Origin: Azospirillum lipoferum 4B
GTDB lineage: Bacteria > Pseudomonadota > Alphaproteobacteria > Azospirillales > Azospirillaceae
Assembly (NCBI RefSeq): GCF_000283655.1
Contig: NC_016586.1
Location: 635,001 to 699,000, forward strand
Direction of reading: 5' to 3'
Length of the DNA: 64,000 nt
The notes beneath the pieces are model-generated. The model was not told where the DNA came from and did not search any database. It was given only the letters and a program-made list of their open reading frames with translations. The position numbers were made by a program, and so were the translations under genes. Positions 32,516 to 40,645 of the stretch are shown here, one piece after another; position 1 is the stretch's first letter, and the number at the start of each line of letters is the position of its first letter.

Positions 32516-34831
32516 TCACCATTTGACGGTGGCGTGGACCAGGAAGGAGCGCCCGGCCTCCAGGTAGCGGCGGCGGTCGGCGGAGGTCTCGGCGACGCTC
32601 ACCACGTTGATGTAGTTGTAGTATTCCTGGTTGAACAGGTTCTTGACCGAGGCGCCGAGCGACAAATGGTCGGTCGGGTTCAGGTAGGCCGACAGGTCGA
32701 CCGTGGTGTAGGAAGGGGCCTTGAGGTAGGTGGAGCTGCTGACGTCGTCGGCCTTCTTGGCGAAGGCGTGGGTGGTGACGACCTCCGCCCCCCAGAAATT
32801 GTCCGGCGCGGTGTAGGACAGGCCGGCGTTCACGGTCAGCGGCGCCACCTCGTCGATGGCGGTCTTGGCGTCGAGGTCGAAGCCGCGGGCGAAGGCCGCC
32901 GCGCCGAACAGCGACCAGCCCGGCCGGAAGCGCCATTCGCCCTTGCCCTCGACGCCGAAGATCTCGACCTTCGAGATGTTTTGCGACTGGTAGCGCAGCA
33001 GGCCGGCGCTGCTGCGGCCGACCGCCCGCTGGGCGATGAAGTTGCTGTAGCGGTTGTAGTAGCTGGAAACCTGGAAGCTGGAGCCGTCGGCGTATTTGGC
33101 GCGGAAGCCGGCCTCGACCCCGTTGCTGGTCTCCGGCTTCAGGCTGGCATTGGGCAGCACCTCGTAGCCATAGGTCGGGTTGGAGAAGCCGAGGTTGGCG
33201 TCGTCATAGGGCGGCGCGCGGAAGCCGTGGGCATACTGGCCGAACAGCGAATATTCGCGGGTCAGCTCGTAGGTGGCGCCGAACTTGGGCGACAGCGCCA
33301 GCTTGTCCAGCTTCGACGGGGTGGAGGACGGGTTGGAGGCGAGATAGGCCGCGTCCAGTTCCGGGTTCATCCGGTAATAGTCGAGGCGCAGGGCCGGCAC
33401 CAGACGCAGCCGGTCGATGGTGATCTCGTCCTGCAGATAGCCGCCCAGCATCAGCGTGCTGGTGTTGGGGAAGGTGCGGCTGGGATAGGTGTCGCCGTTG
33501 TAGCTCTTGGCGGAGGCGCCGGTCGCCGTGTTGGTCAGCGTCACGTCGCGCATGCGCTCCGTGCGGATGTGATCGACGCTGAAGCCGTAGGAGAGGCGGT
33601 TGGGCAGCCCGAACCAGCTGGTGTCGGTGCGCATGTTGACCGCGCCGCCGAAGATGCGCTGTTCGGATTCGTTGTTGGTCTCTTCGCGCAGGGTGGAGCG
33701 CGCCGGGAACAGCGTGTTGGTGGAGGTGGCGACGCCGGCGGTGCGGGTGCGGTTTTCCTGATGGTCGTAGCCGGTGGCGTAGAGCCGCCAGTCGATATGG
33801 TCGATGAAGCCGATGGGGGCGTCGTGCGAATGCTCCAGCCCGATGCGCCAGCGCGTCGCCTCGTCGTCGCTGACGGAATCGGCGACGGTGCCGCGGGTGG
33901 TGCGCGACGGGACGGTCGAGAAGATGTAGCTGGCGGCGGCGCCGACGTCGTTGCGCAGGGTGGTGTCGGTGTCGCGGTGGAAATACTCGCCGGTCAGCGT
34001 CACCTTGTCGGGACCGCGTTCCCACACCAGCTTGGCGAGGCCGTTGTTGACCTGATAGTCCTGCGGGTTGCGGAAGCTCTTGTCCTTGGACTTGTACTCC
34101 TCACCGTCGCGGCGGGTGAAGATGCCGAGAAGCGAGAACTCGCCCGCGCGCATCGCCGCGGTGCCGGTTTCGGAGATGGAACTGTCGACGCTGTCGTAGG
34201 CCCCCTTCAGCGAGGCGTAGAAATCCTTGCCGGGATAGAGGTAGTCGGCCGGATCCTTTGTGACGTAGCCGACGACGCCGCCCAGCGCGTCAGACCCGTA
34301 GAGGGCGGAGGACGGGCCGCGCACGATCTCCACCTGCTTGAGGGAATCGAGATCCACCGCGTCGCGGCTGTAGCCGGCGGACGGCCCGGCCGATTTCGGC
34401 GTTTCCGGCAGGCGGGTGCCGTCGATCAGCATCAGGACCCGGTTGTCGGTGATGCCGCGGATGGCGAAGCCGCCGGCACCGGCGCGGGCGGGCGAATTGC
34501 TGACCGTCACACCCGGCTCGTAGCGGGTCAAATCCTGCAGGCGGTGCAGGCCGCGCGTCTCGATCTGCTCCTCCCCGATCACGGAGATGGTGGAGGTCGC
34601 CTCGTCCAGCCGCCGCTCCCCGCGCTCGCCATAGACGGTCACCGCGTCGAGCACGGTCGTCGGCTGGCCCGCCTGTGGGGCCGCCGCCGTTTGCGTCGCG
34701 GTTTGGCCTGCGGTTTGGGCGAGCGCCGCGCCGGCGCCGGCCAGGGTCAGCGCCGACACCGACAGCCACAGCGCCCGGCGCAGCCGTCCAGGCCCTGCGA
34801 TCCGCCGCGGAATGCTGGGGGTTGCGGTCAT
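32516..34831 (-). CDS. TonB-dependent heme/hemoglobin receptor
   Basis: 771-residue outer-membrane receptor importing heme across the outer membrane. It has a signal peptide (ALTLAGAGAALAQ near residue 38), a plug domain (VTVYGERGERRLDEATSTISV through LKQVEIVRGPSSALYGSDALGG) and a 22-strand barrel. The heme-receptor FRAP box FRAPPYDDANLGFSNPTYGYE is present and the protein ends in an aromatic-terminated strand (HATVKW). GAGGAGA precedes ATG 34831 and a Fur-like site lies 65-83 bp upstream. Together with HutX and HmuSTUV it forms a heme uptake system; no TonB-ExbBD genes are in the window. Confidence 0.9.
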   Translation of the reverse strand: MTATPSIPRRIAGPGRLRRALWLSVSALTLAGAGAALAQTAGQTATQTAAAPQAGQPTTVLDAVTVYGERGERRLDEATSTISVIGEEQIETRGLHRLQDLTRYEPGVTVSNSPARAGAGGFAIRGITDNRVLMLIDGTRLPETPKSAGPSAGYSRDAVDLDSLKQVEIVRGPSSALYGSDALGGVVGYVTKDPADYLYPGKDFYASLKGAYDSVDSSISETGTAAMRAGEFSLLGIFTRRDGEEYKSKDKSFRNPQDYQVNNGLAKLVWERGPDKVTLTGEYFHRDTDTTLRNDVGAAASYIFSTVPSRTTRGTVADSVSDDEATRWRIGLEHSHDAPIGFIDHIDWRLYATGYDHQENRTRTAGVATSTNTLFPARSTLREETNNESEQRIFGGAVNMRTDTSWFGLPNRLSYGFSVDHIRTERMRDVTLTNTATGASAKSYNGDTYPSRTFPNTSTLMLGGYLQDEITIDRLRLVPALRLDYYRMNPELDAAYLASNPSSTPSKLDKLALSPKFGATYELTREYSLFGQYAHGFRAPPYDDANLGFSNPTYGYEVLPNASLKPETSNGVEAGFRAKYADGSSFQVSSYYNRYSNFIAQRAVGRSSAGLLRYQSQNISKVEIFGVEGKGEWRFRPGWSLFGAAAFARGFDLDAKTAIDEVAPLTVNAGLSYTAPDNFWGAEVVTTHAFAKKADDVSSSTYLKAPSYTTVDLSAYLNPTDHLSLGASVKNLFNQEYYNYINVVSVAETSADRRRYLEAGRSFLVHATVKW

Positions 34832-34895
34832 CTCTGTCTCTCCTCGCTCTTTTTGGGGTCACGCCGGACCCGGCCGGCACGGTGATGTCAGTTTT

Positions 34896-34914
34896 GCTAT
34901 TGATTATTATTCGC
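34896..34914 (-). promoter_or_regulatory. Fur/iron-box-like site of the heme receptor
   Basis: On the minus strand, GCGAATAATAATCAATAGC matches 13 of 19 Fur-box positions and lies about 65 bp before the receptor ATG. It shares the core GCGAATwATwmTCA with the site upstream of hutX. The AT-rich sequence is exceptional in this DNA, which supports a regulatory role. Confidence 0.55.
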
Positions 34915-34930
34915 AACCGATAGGCGCAGA

Positions 34931-34986
34931 ACGGCCGAAATTGCTTTTTCGGCCGTCATCCCCGCGAAGGCGGGGATGACGGCCGA
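34931..34986. repeat. Perfect palindrome, GTCATCCCCGC family, copy 2
   Basis: A 17-bp perfect stem (34949-34965 with 34970-34986) has a GAAG loop and contains GGCCGTCATCCCCGC. An overlapping alternative stem ACGGCCGAAA (34931-34940) / TTTCGGCCGT (34948-34957) shares its left arm, so the two hairpins exclude each other. It lies between hutX and the receptor gene and may end the hutX transcript. Confidence 0.75.
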
Positions 34987-35013
34987 GGGAGGTCCACAAT
35001 CACTCAGAAGCTC

Positions 35014-35556
35014 TCATGCCACTGACACGCAGAGCAGGTCGCGCAAGGACAGGAAGCGGTCCACCTGATCGGGCAGAAGCTGGCGCTTTTCGTCGCGGCC
35101 GACGAAGATCTTGAACATCGCCTCTCCGTCGCCGTTGAAGAAGATCACGGCGCAGCTGTCGCCGCTGCCCATGAAGGGACGACGGACGAAGGCGAGGTCG
35201 GCGCAGCGGTCCAGGCGGATATGGCCGCCGATCGGGCTGCCGCCGGCCAGATTGTAGAAGCCGCGCCCGAACTGGCCGAGCGGCAGCGGCCCCTTGCATT
35301 CCAGGACCAGATCGGCGCTGTGAACCAGGAAGGTGATCGGCCCCCAGCCGGCGATGTCGGTCATCGCCGCTTCCGCCGCCGAACCGGGGGCGAAGCCGCG
35401 CATGGCCGCCGGCAGGCAGTCGACGACGGCGCGCAGGCTGACGCCGGTCTCCGCCGCCACCGCCTCCAGCACCCCGCCGGGTTCGGCAAGAAGCCGTGCG
35501 CGCAGGGACTCCAATGCTGCATCCTGGCTGGCGGCGGGGGTGTGCTGTGCGGTCAT
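35014..35556 (-). CDS. hutX: Heme utilization cytosolic carrier, HutX/HuvX family
   Basis: 180-residue HutX-type protein, a small cytosolic heme carrier/storage protein that hands imported heme onward. Family features are GGVLEAVAAETGVSLRAVVDCLP near the start, WGPITFLVHSADLVLECKGPLP, the LGRGFYNL-like FGRGFYNLAGGSPIGGHI, and IFFNGDGEAMFKIFVGRDE near the C-terminus. ATG 35556 is preferred over one at 35595, which would nearly abut the Fur-like box. It is transcribed separately from the receptor. Confidence 0.82.
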   Translation of the reverse strand: MTAQHTPAASQDAALESLRARLLAEPGGVLEAVAAETGVSLRAVVDCLPAAMRGFAPGSAAEAAMTDIAGWGPITFLVHSADLVLECKGPLPLGQFGRGFYNLAGGSPIGGHIRLDRCADLAFVRRPFMGSGDSCAVIFFNGDGEAMFKIFVGRDEKRQLLPDQVDRFLSLRDLLCVSVA

Positions 35557-35607
35557 GGCGGGTTCCGAATCGGCAGGACGGTGGGGGACAGGCATCTGTC
35601 CGGTGAT

Positions 35608-35626
35608 ATTTATGAGAATAATTCGC
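35608..35626 (-). promoter_or_regulatory. Fur/iron-box-like site upstream of hutX
   Basis: On the minus strand, GCGAATTATTCTCATAAAT lies about 52 bp before the hutX start. It matches the Fur box only moderately (11 of 19) but shares GCGAATwATwmTCA with the receptor site, suggesting one local iron regulator recognises both. Confidence 0.45.
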
Positions 35627-35665
35627 AGTCGCGTTCAGGCTCAACCGCGCTTCCCTTAACGCCGC

Positions 35666-37111
35666 TTAATGTGGCGGGGCCGTCCGGTCCATCTGGGCAT
35701 GGCGGCCGAGCCGGAGGGTGACGCGGAGCCCCGGCGCATTGTCGTCCAGCAGCAGCCCGCCGCCATGCAGCGTGGCGATGGCGCCGACGATGGACAGGCC
35801 GAGCCCATAGCCCGGCACCCCGTCCTGCGGGTTGAGCCGGAAGAAGCGCTGGACCGCCAGCGCCCGCTGGCCGGGGGCGAGGCCCGGTCCGCGGTCGGCG
35901 ACGCACAGCTCCTCCCAACCGTCGCGGATGCCGGCCGACAGCCGGATCTCCCGGCCTTGGGGCGCATATTTCAAGGCATTGTCCACGAGGTTGGCGACGG
36001 CCTGGAACAGCAGGCTGCGGTCGCCGCGGATGCGCAGCCCCGGCTCGACCGCGACGGACAGCGCGACGCCGGCGTCGTCGGCCAGCGGCAGGTAGGATTC
36101 GCGGATCTCCTCCAGCAACGCTTCGGCGTCCAGCGGCTCCATGCTCAGGCTGCAGCGGGCGGTTTCGATCTCGCCCAACCGCATGATGGCGCGGAACAGC
36201 TGCTGGATGCGCAGCGTCTCCTCGATGCCGTCCTCCAGCGCGCGGCGGATCTCGGGGTCGGCGCAGTCCTCGGCGATGCCGGCCAGCCGGTTGTGCAGGT
36301 GGGTCAGCGGCGTGCGCAGCTCGTGCGCGATGCTGCTGGAGACGCTCGACACCTCCTCCACCAGCCGGTTGACGCGGTCGAGCGTGCGGTTGATCTCGCG
36401 GCCGAGGCCGGCGAACTCATCGTCGGTGCGGCCGATGTCGATCCGGCGGTTGCGGTCGCCCCCGGCATAGGCGGCGAGCGCCTCGCTCATCGCGCCGACC
36501 CGGCGCAGCGTGCCGGAACTGAAATAGACGCCGAAGGTCAGGCTGGTCAGCAGGAACAGCAGCACGCCGACGCCGGCCGCCAGCGGCACCGCCCGCATCT
36601 GGCTCAGCATCGGCTGGATGTCGTAGGCGTTGATGAAGCGGCCGCCGTCGGGCAGCGCCACCACCAGCGCCTGCATCTTCCAGCCGTCGGTGGCGTCCTT
36701 GCCCCGGCGTTCGACCAGCCCGGTCGGGCAGGAGGCAAGACGGGCGGGGTCGCAGTTCAGCGCGTCCAGCAGCCGCGCCGCCGTCGCGTCGTCGCCGTAG
36801 AGCAGACGTCCCGACGCATCCAGAACCAGCCGCTTGCGCGCCGTCTCCGTTTCGAACATCTCGCGGCGGCGCAGGTCGGCGGCCAGATCGGGGGCGTCGT
36901 CGAAGCGGCCGAGCTGACGCTGGGTCGCGGTGTCGCGTTCCAACAGCTCGACCACATGGTCCTGGACCAGATCGGTCAGCAGGCTGCGGCTCCACAGCAC
37001 CGCGCCGGAGGTGACGACGACGAAGACGGCGCCGATGGTCATGGTCTGGCGGAAGCTGCGGGTGTCCAGCAGCGGGCGGATGCGGGCGGGAAGCCGCTCA
37101 ACCAAGCGCAT
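35666..37111 (-). CDS. Sensor histidine kinase (two-component)
   Basis: 481-residue membrane sensor. It has a first membrane helix near residues 24-45, a periplasmic loop of about 130 residues, a second helix near 165-187 (AAGVGVLLFLLTSLTFGVYF) and a HAMP-like segment with DDEFAGLGREINRTLDR. The phospho-acceptor box is SSIAHELRTPLTHLH. N, G1 and G2 boxes follow: NLVDNALKYAP, DRGPGLAPG, GYGLGLSIV. The start overlaps the response-regulator gene by 14 bp. Placed inside the heme uptake island, it may sense heme or iron stress; the signal is inferred from position only. Confidence 0.87.
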   Translation of the reverse strand: MRLVERLPARIRPLLDTRSFRQTMTIGAVFVVVTSGAVLWSRSLLTDLVQDHVVELLERDTATQRQLGRFDDAPDLAADLRRREMFETETARKRLVLDASGRLLYGDDATAARLLDALNCDPARLASCPTGLVERRGKDATDGWKMQALVVALPDGGRFINAYDIQPMLSQMRAVPLAAGVGVLLFLLTSLTFGVYFSSGTLRRVGAMSEALAAYAGGDRNRRIDIGRTDDEFAGLGREINRTLDRVNRLVEEVSSVSSSIAHELRTPLTHLHNRLAGIAEDCADPEIRRALEDGIEETLRIQQLFRAIMRLGEIETARCSLSMEPLDAEALLEEIRESYLPLADDAGVALSVAVEPGLRIRGDRSLLFQAVANLVDNALKYAPQGREIRLSAGIRDGWEELCVADRGPGLAPGQRALAVQRFFRLNPQDGVPGYGLGLSIVGAIATLHGGGLLLDDNAPGLRVTLRLGRHAQMDRTAPPH

Positions 37112-37769
37112 AGCCGATCGCCCGCACGGTGCGCAGCAGGGGCGGATCGAAGTCCTTGTCGATCTTGCTGCGCAGCTTGAAGACATGCACCTCCACCAGA
37201 TTGGTCGGCGGGTTGAAGCCGTAGCCCCAGGCCTTTTCCAGCAGCATGGTCCGGGTCACCGTCTGGCCGGGATTGCTCATCAGGATGTGCAGCAGGCGGA
37301 ATTCCTTGTCGGTCAGTTCGATGGGCACCCCCTGCCGCGTCACCCGCCGCTGGGCCACGTCCATCACCAGATCGCCGACGGTCAGCAGGTCGCCGGGAGC
37401 CGCCATCGCCTGCCCATGGCGGCGGGACAGATGCTCCAGCCGCACCAGCAGCTCGGCGAAGTCGAAGGGCTTGCCCAGGTAATCGTCGGCCCCAGCGCGC
37501 AGCCCGGCCACCCGGTCGGAGGTCTCGTCCAGCGCCGACAGCACGAGAACCGGCGGATGGCGCGTGCCGTTCAGCCGCTTCAGCACCTCCATCCCGTCGA
37601 GCTTCGGCAGCATGCGGTCGAGCACGACGACGTCGAACGCCTCTTCCGCCAGCAGGCGCAGCGCCTCCTCGCCGTCGCCGGAGAAGCGGCAGGAATGGCC
37701 GGAGCCGTTGAGCTTGGCCCCGATCCAGTAGCTGACAGCCGCATCGTCCTCGACGACCAGAACGCGCAA
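37098..37769 (-). CDS. OmpR/PhoB-family response regulator
   Basis: 223-residue regulator. The receiver domain has acidic VVEDDAA, phospho-acceptor Asp in DVVVLDRMLP near residue 51 and the invariant Lys in DYLGKPFDF. The C-terminal winged helix has ELTDKEFRLLHILMSNPG and VHVFKLRSKIDKDF. The start is a TTG at 37769 with an extended GAAAGGAGGAGG just upstream; no in-frame ATG fits. It pairs with the adjacent kinase gene, with overlapping ends. Confidence 0.87.
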   Translation of the reverse strand: MRVLVVEDDAAVSYWIGAKLNGSGHSCRFSGDGEEALRLLAEEAFDVVVLDRMLPKLDGMEVLKRLNGTRHPPVLVLSALDETSDRVAGLRAGADDYLGKPFDFAELLVRLEHLSRRHGQAMAAPGDLLTVGDLVMDVAQRRVTRQGVPIELTDKEFRLLHILMSNPGQTVTRTMLLEKAWGYGFNPPTNLVEVHVFKLRSKIDKDFDPPLLRTVRAIGYALG

Positions 37770-37787
37770 CGCCTCCTCCTTTCATAA

Positions 37788-37807
37788 GAAATGATATTAA
37801 TAATCAG
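37788..37807. promoter_or_regulatory. AT-rich imperfect palindrome before the response-regulator gene
   Basis: GAAATGATATTAATAATCAG resembles the local iron boxes and lies 19 bp before the TTG start, overlapping the last codons of hmuV. It could place the two-component pair under iron control. The match is weak. Confidence 0.3.
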
Positions 37808-38645
37808 TCGCGATTGTGCCGTCCAGCCCGGATGGCGGCTGCCCTGTCGTAGCGAAGACGGCCCCCTGCCCGTCCGGGGCCGGCATCCGGACGAAGCGGG
37901 TGGCGAAGACCCGTTCCAGCACCGGCACCGGCAGGGCGGACATCGGGCCGCTCCAGGCCTCCCGCCCATCCGCCAGCACCAGCGCGTCGTCGCAATAGCG
38001 GGCGGCCAGCGTCATGTCGTGCAGCACCACGGCGCAGGCGCCGCCGGTCCGCTCCATCCAGGCCCGCGCCGCCCGCAGCAGGTGATGCTGGTGCGCCGGA
38101 TCCAGGCTGGCGGTCGGCTCGTCGAGCAGCAGGCAGGGGAAGCCGTCCGCTCCGTCGCGGTGGAGCGCTCCGGCGGCGAGCTGCGCGAGTGCGCGGGCGA
38201 AGGCAACGCGCTGGCTTTCGCCGCCCGACAGCTGGGGCAGCAGGCGGTCGCGCAAACCCTCGGCATCGGCGGCCCGCAGGCTGTCGGCGATCAGCCGCCG
38301 CCGGTCGGCGGCAGAACAGGGTGCGGTTTCGACTGCCAGCATGATCGCCTCCTCCACCGAGAAGGCGAAACCGGCGGCGGGATGCTGGCCGACCAGCGCC
38401 CGGCGGTGGGCGAGAAGCCGCGGCGGCAGTTCGCGCAGATCCCGGCCGTCGAGGCGGACAGCGCCGCCGGTCGGACGGCGTTCGCCCGACAGCAGGGCCA
38501 GCAGGGTCGATTTGCCGGCACCGTTGGGGCCGAGAATCGCCAGCAGCCGGCCGGGAACCAGATGGACGGTCACGCCATCGACCAGCCGGCGGCCGCCCAC
38601 GGCAAAGGACACTTGATCGGCTTGCAGCAAGATGGGGTTCCTCAC
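37797..38645 (-). CDS. hmuV: Heme ABC transporter ATP-binding protein
   Basis: 282-residue ATPase of the heme/siderophore importer class, with Walker A GPNGAGKST near residue 37, signature LSGGESQRVAFARAL, Walker B CLLLDEPTASLD, and the switch His in LHDMTL. The start is a GTG at 38645 overlapping the permease stop codon, so translation is coupled. It is the last gene of the hmuSTUV operon and drives heme entry into the cytoplasm. Confidence 0.9.
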   Translation of the reverse strand: MRNPILLQADQVSFAVGGRRLVDGVTVHLVPGRLLAILGPNGAGKSTLLALLSGERRPTGGAVRLDGRDLRELPPRLLAHRRALVGQHPAAGFAFSVEEAIMLAVETAPCSAADRRRLIADSLRAADAEGLRDRLLPQLSGGESQRVAFARALAQLAAGALHRDGADGFPCLLLDEPTASLDPAHQHHLLRAARAWMERTGGACAVVLHDMTLAARYCDDALVLADGREAWSGPMSALPVPVLERVFATRFVRMPAPDGQGAVFATTGQPPSGLDGTIATDY

Positions 38646-39739
38646 CCGAACGAACGTCCGCCGCGGGCGCGCAGCAGCCACAGGAAGACGGGCGCGCCGA
38701 CGGCGCCGAGCAGCAGCCCGACCGGCACGTCGGCCGGGGCGGCGATGCTGCGGGCGGTGGTGTCGGCCAGGACCAGCAGGGTCGCCGCCGCCAGGGCGGT
38801 CGCCGGCAGCAGCCGGCGGTGGACCGGCCCCAGCCACAGCCGGATCATGTGCGGAACCACCAGCCCGACGAAGCCGATCAGGCCGGAGACGGCGACCGCC
38901 GCCCCCACCCCCAGCGCCACCAGCAGGACGGTGCGCACGGCGAAACGGTGCGGCTCCAGACCGAGAAGGAAGGCGTCGCGCTCGCCCAGCGCATAGAGGT
39001 CGAGCCGGCGGGCGTTGGCGAGCAGCCCGGCGGTTGCCGCCAGCATCAGGACCAGAGCCGGGCCGATGTGAGTCCAGGCGGCGCCGCCGAAACCGCCCAT
39101 CATCCAGAAGGTCATCTGCCGCAACGCCTGATCGTCGCCCAGATAGCTGCACAGGCCGATGCCGGCGGCGCCCAGCGCATTGACGGCGATGCCGGCCAGC
39201 AGCATGTCGGTGGCGGAGCAGCGCCCGTCGCGCCGCGCCAACGCCAGGATCAGGATCGTCGCCACCAGCGCACCCAGGAAGGCGGTCGCCGGCAGCAGGG
39301 TGGACAGCGACAGCCCGCTGCGCGACAGCCCCAGCCCGGCAACCCCCAGCATCATGGTGACCGACCCGGCGAACGCCGCACCGCTCGATACGCCGACCAG
39401 ACCGGGATCGGCCAGCGGATTGCGGAAGATCGCCTGCAGCGAGGCACCGGCGACGCCCAGCGTGACGCCGACCGCCGCCGCCAGCACGATGCGCGGCAGG
39501 CGCAGGGTGTAGAGGACGGCGGCGTCGCGGGCGCCCAGCGGCTCGCCCGGCAGGCCGATTGCCTGCGCCAGATGCAACAGCACCCGGTCCAGCGGCAGGG
39601 CGATGCTGCCGGTCGACAGGGCGATCAGGACCGCAACCGTCAGCGCGGCGCCCAGCAGCCCAAGCGCGGGGCCGAGGCGGGGGCGGCGGCTGGACGGCAT
39701 GGCGGCGGCGATGGACATGCCGGTGCTGCCGATGCTCAT
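38642..39739 (-). CDS. hmuU: Heme ABC transporter permease
   Basis: 365-residue FecCD-family permease with about ten membrane helices and the family segments RLPRIVLAAAVGVTLGVAGASLQ and GLVGVSSGAAFAG. GLVVPHMIRLWLGP lies in the loop before the last helices. ATG 39739 overlaps the preceding stop codon by 4 bp and has a GGGAAGGG ribosome site. It forms the inner-membrane channel for heme. Confidence 0.9.
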   Translation of the reverse strand: MSIGSTGMSIAAAMPSSRRPRLGPALGLLGAALTVAVLIALSTGSIALPLDRVLLHLAQAIGLPGEPLGARDAAVLYTLRLPRIVLAAAVGVTLGVAGASLQAIFRNPLADPGLVGVSSGAAFAGSVTMMLGVAGLGLSRSGLSLSTLLPATAFLGALVATILILALARRDGRCSATDMLLAGIAVNALGAAGIGLCSYLGDDQALRQMTFWMMGGFGGAAWTHIGPALVLMLAATAGLLANARRLDLYALGERDAFLLGLEPHRFAVRTVLLVALGVGAAVAVSGLIGFVGLVVPHMIRLWLGPVHRRLLPATALAAATLLVLADTTARSIAAPADVPVGLLLGAVGAPVFLWLLRARGGRSFG

Positions 39740-40629
39740 GGCCCGCCCTTCCCGGTTTGGGCGCGCAGCAGCGCCTCGACCGCTTCCGGCGTGCGCGGAC
39801 CCAGCCCGACCAGAAGCGCGCCGTCGATCTGGACGACGCGGCGGTCGCGCGCCGCCGGGGTCATCGCCAGCTGCGGCAGGGAGAGCAGGCCGTCGAGCCC
39901 GCCCGACCGCTCCACCAGCGCGCGGCTGACCAGCAGGATCTGCGGCTCGGCGGCCAGGGCGGCTTCGGCCGACAATGGCGGGAAGTCGCGGTCGCTGTCG
40001 ATGGCGTTGCGCCCGCCGGCCAGCGCGATCAGGGCATCCGGCACGGTGCCGCGCCCGGCCGCCATCATGCCGCCGGGACCGCCGCCGACCAGACAGAGGA
40101 TGCGCGCACCCGCCTTGCCGGAACCGGCGGCCTGCTGCGCCTCGGCCGACAGGGCGGACAGCCGGCCGGTCAGTTCGGCGGCGAGGCGCCGGCCCTCCTC
40201 CTCACGGCCCAGGGCGCGGGCGACGGCGGCGATCTTGGCGCTCAGCCCGGCCGGGTTGGAGACTTCCGGCACCATCTCCACCGTCACGCCCATGGCGCGC
40301 AGCTGGTCGAAGGCGGTCTGCGGCCCGGCCCCCTCGACCGCCAGCACATGGGTGGGGGCGAGCGACATCAGCCCCTCCGCCGACAGGGTGCGCATATAGC
40401 CGACATCGGGCTTCGCCGCGGCGGCAGCCGGCTGGCGGCTGACCGTGTCGCGCCCGACCACCGCATCGCCGGCCCCGAGTGCGAAGGCAAGCTCCGTCAC
40501 CGGCGCTCCGATGGTGACGAGGCGCATCTTCGCCGCCCCCTCTGCTGCCTCGGCGGCATGCGCCGTCAGGCAGGCGGCGATGCCGAGGGCGAGGGCGGCC
40601 AGCAGACGGCGGGGGAATGCGCGCATCAT
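39736..40629 (-). CDS. hmuT: Heme ABC transporter substrate-binding protein
   Basis: About 297-residue periplasmic heme-binding protein of the class III (helical-backbone) type. A signal peptide (LLAALALGIAACLTAHAAEA) is followed by RLVTIGAPVTELAFALGAGDAVVGRD and PDVGYMRTLSAEGLMSL with the candidate heme-ligand Tyr. Three consecutive ATGs (40632, 40629, 40626) follow a GGGAG site; 40629 gives 6-bp spacing, so the exact start is uncertain by a codon. It carries heme from the outer membrane receptor to HmuUV. Confidence 0.88.
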   Translation of the reverse strand: MMRAFPRRLLAALALGIAACLTAHAAEAAEGAAKMRLVTIGAPVTELAFALGAGDAVVGRDTVSRQPAAAAAKPDVGYMRTLSAEGLMSLAPTHVLAVEGAGPQTAFDQLRAMGVTVEMVPEVSNPAGLSAKIAAVARALGREEEGRRLAAELTGRLSALSAEAQQAAGSGKAGARILCLVGGGPGGMMAAGRGTVPDALIALAGGRNAIDSDRDFPPLSAEAALAAEPQILLVSRALVERSGGLDGLLSLPQLAMTPAARDRRVVQIDGALLVGLGPRTPEAVEALLRAQTGKGGP

Positions 40630-40645
40630 CATGGGCTCCCGCATC

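Noticed and set aside
32336-34885. A long plus-strand open frame opposite the TonB receptor, including a Cys-rich start near 32450
   Set aside because: Composition is Gly/Ala/Val/Arg-rich without motifs, and the receptor on the minus strand is unambiguous.
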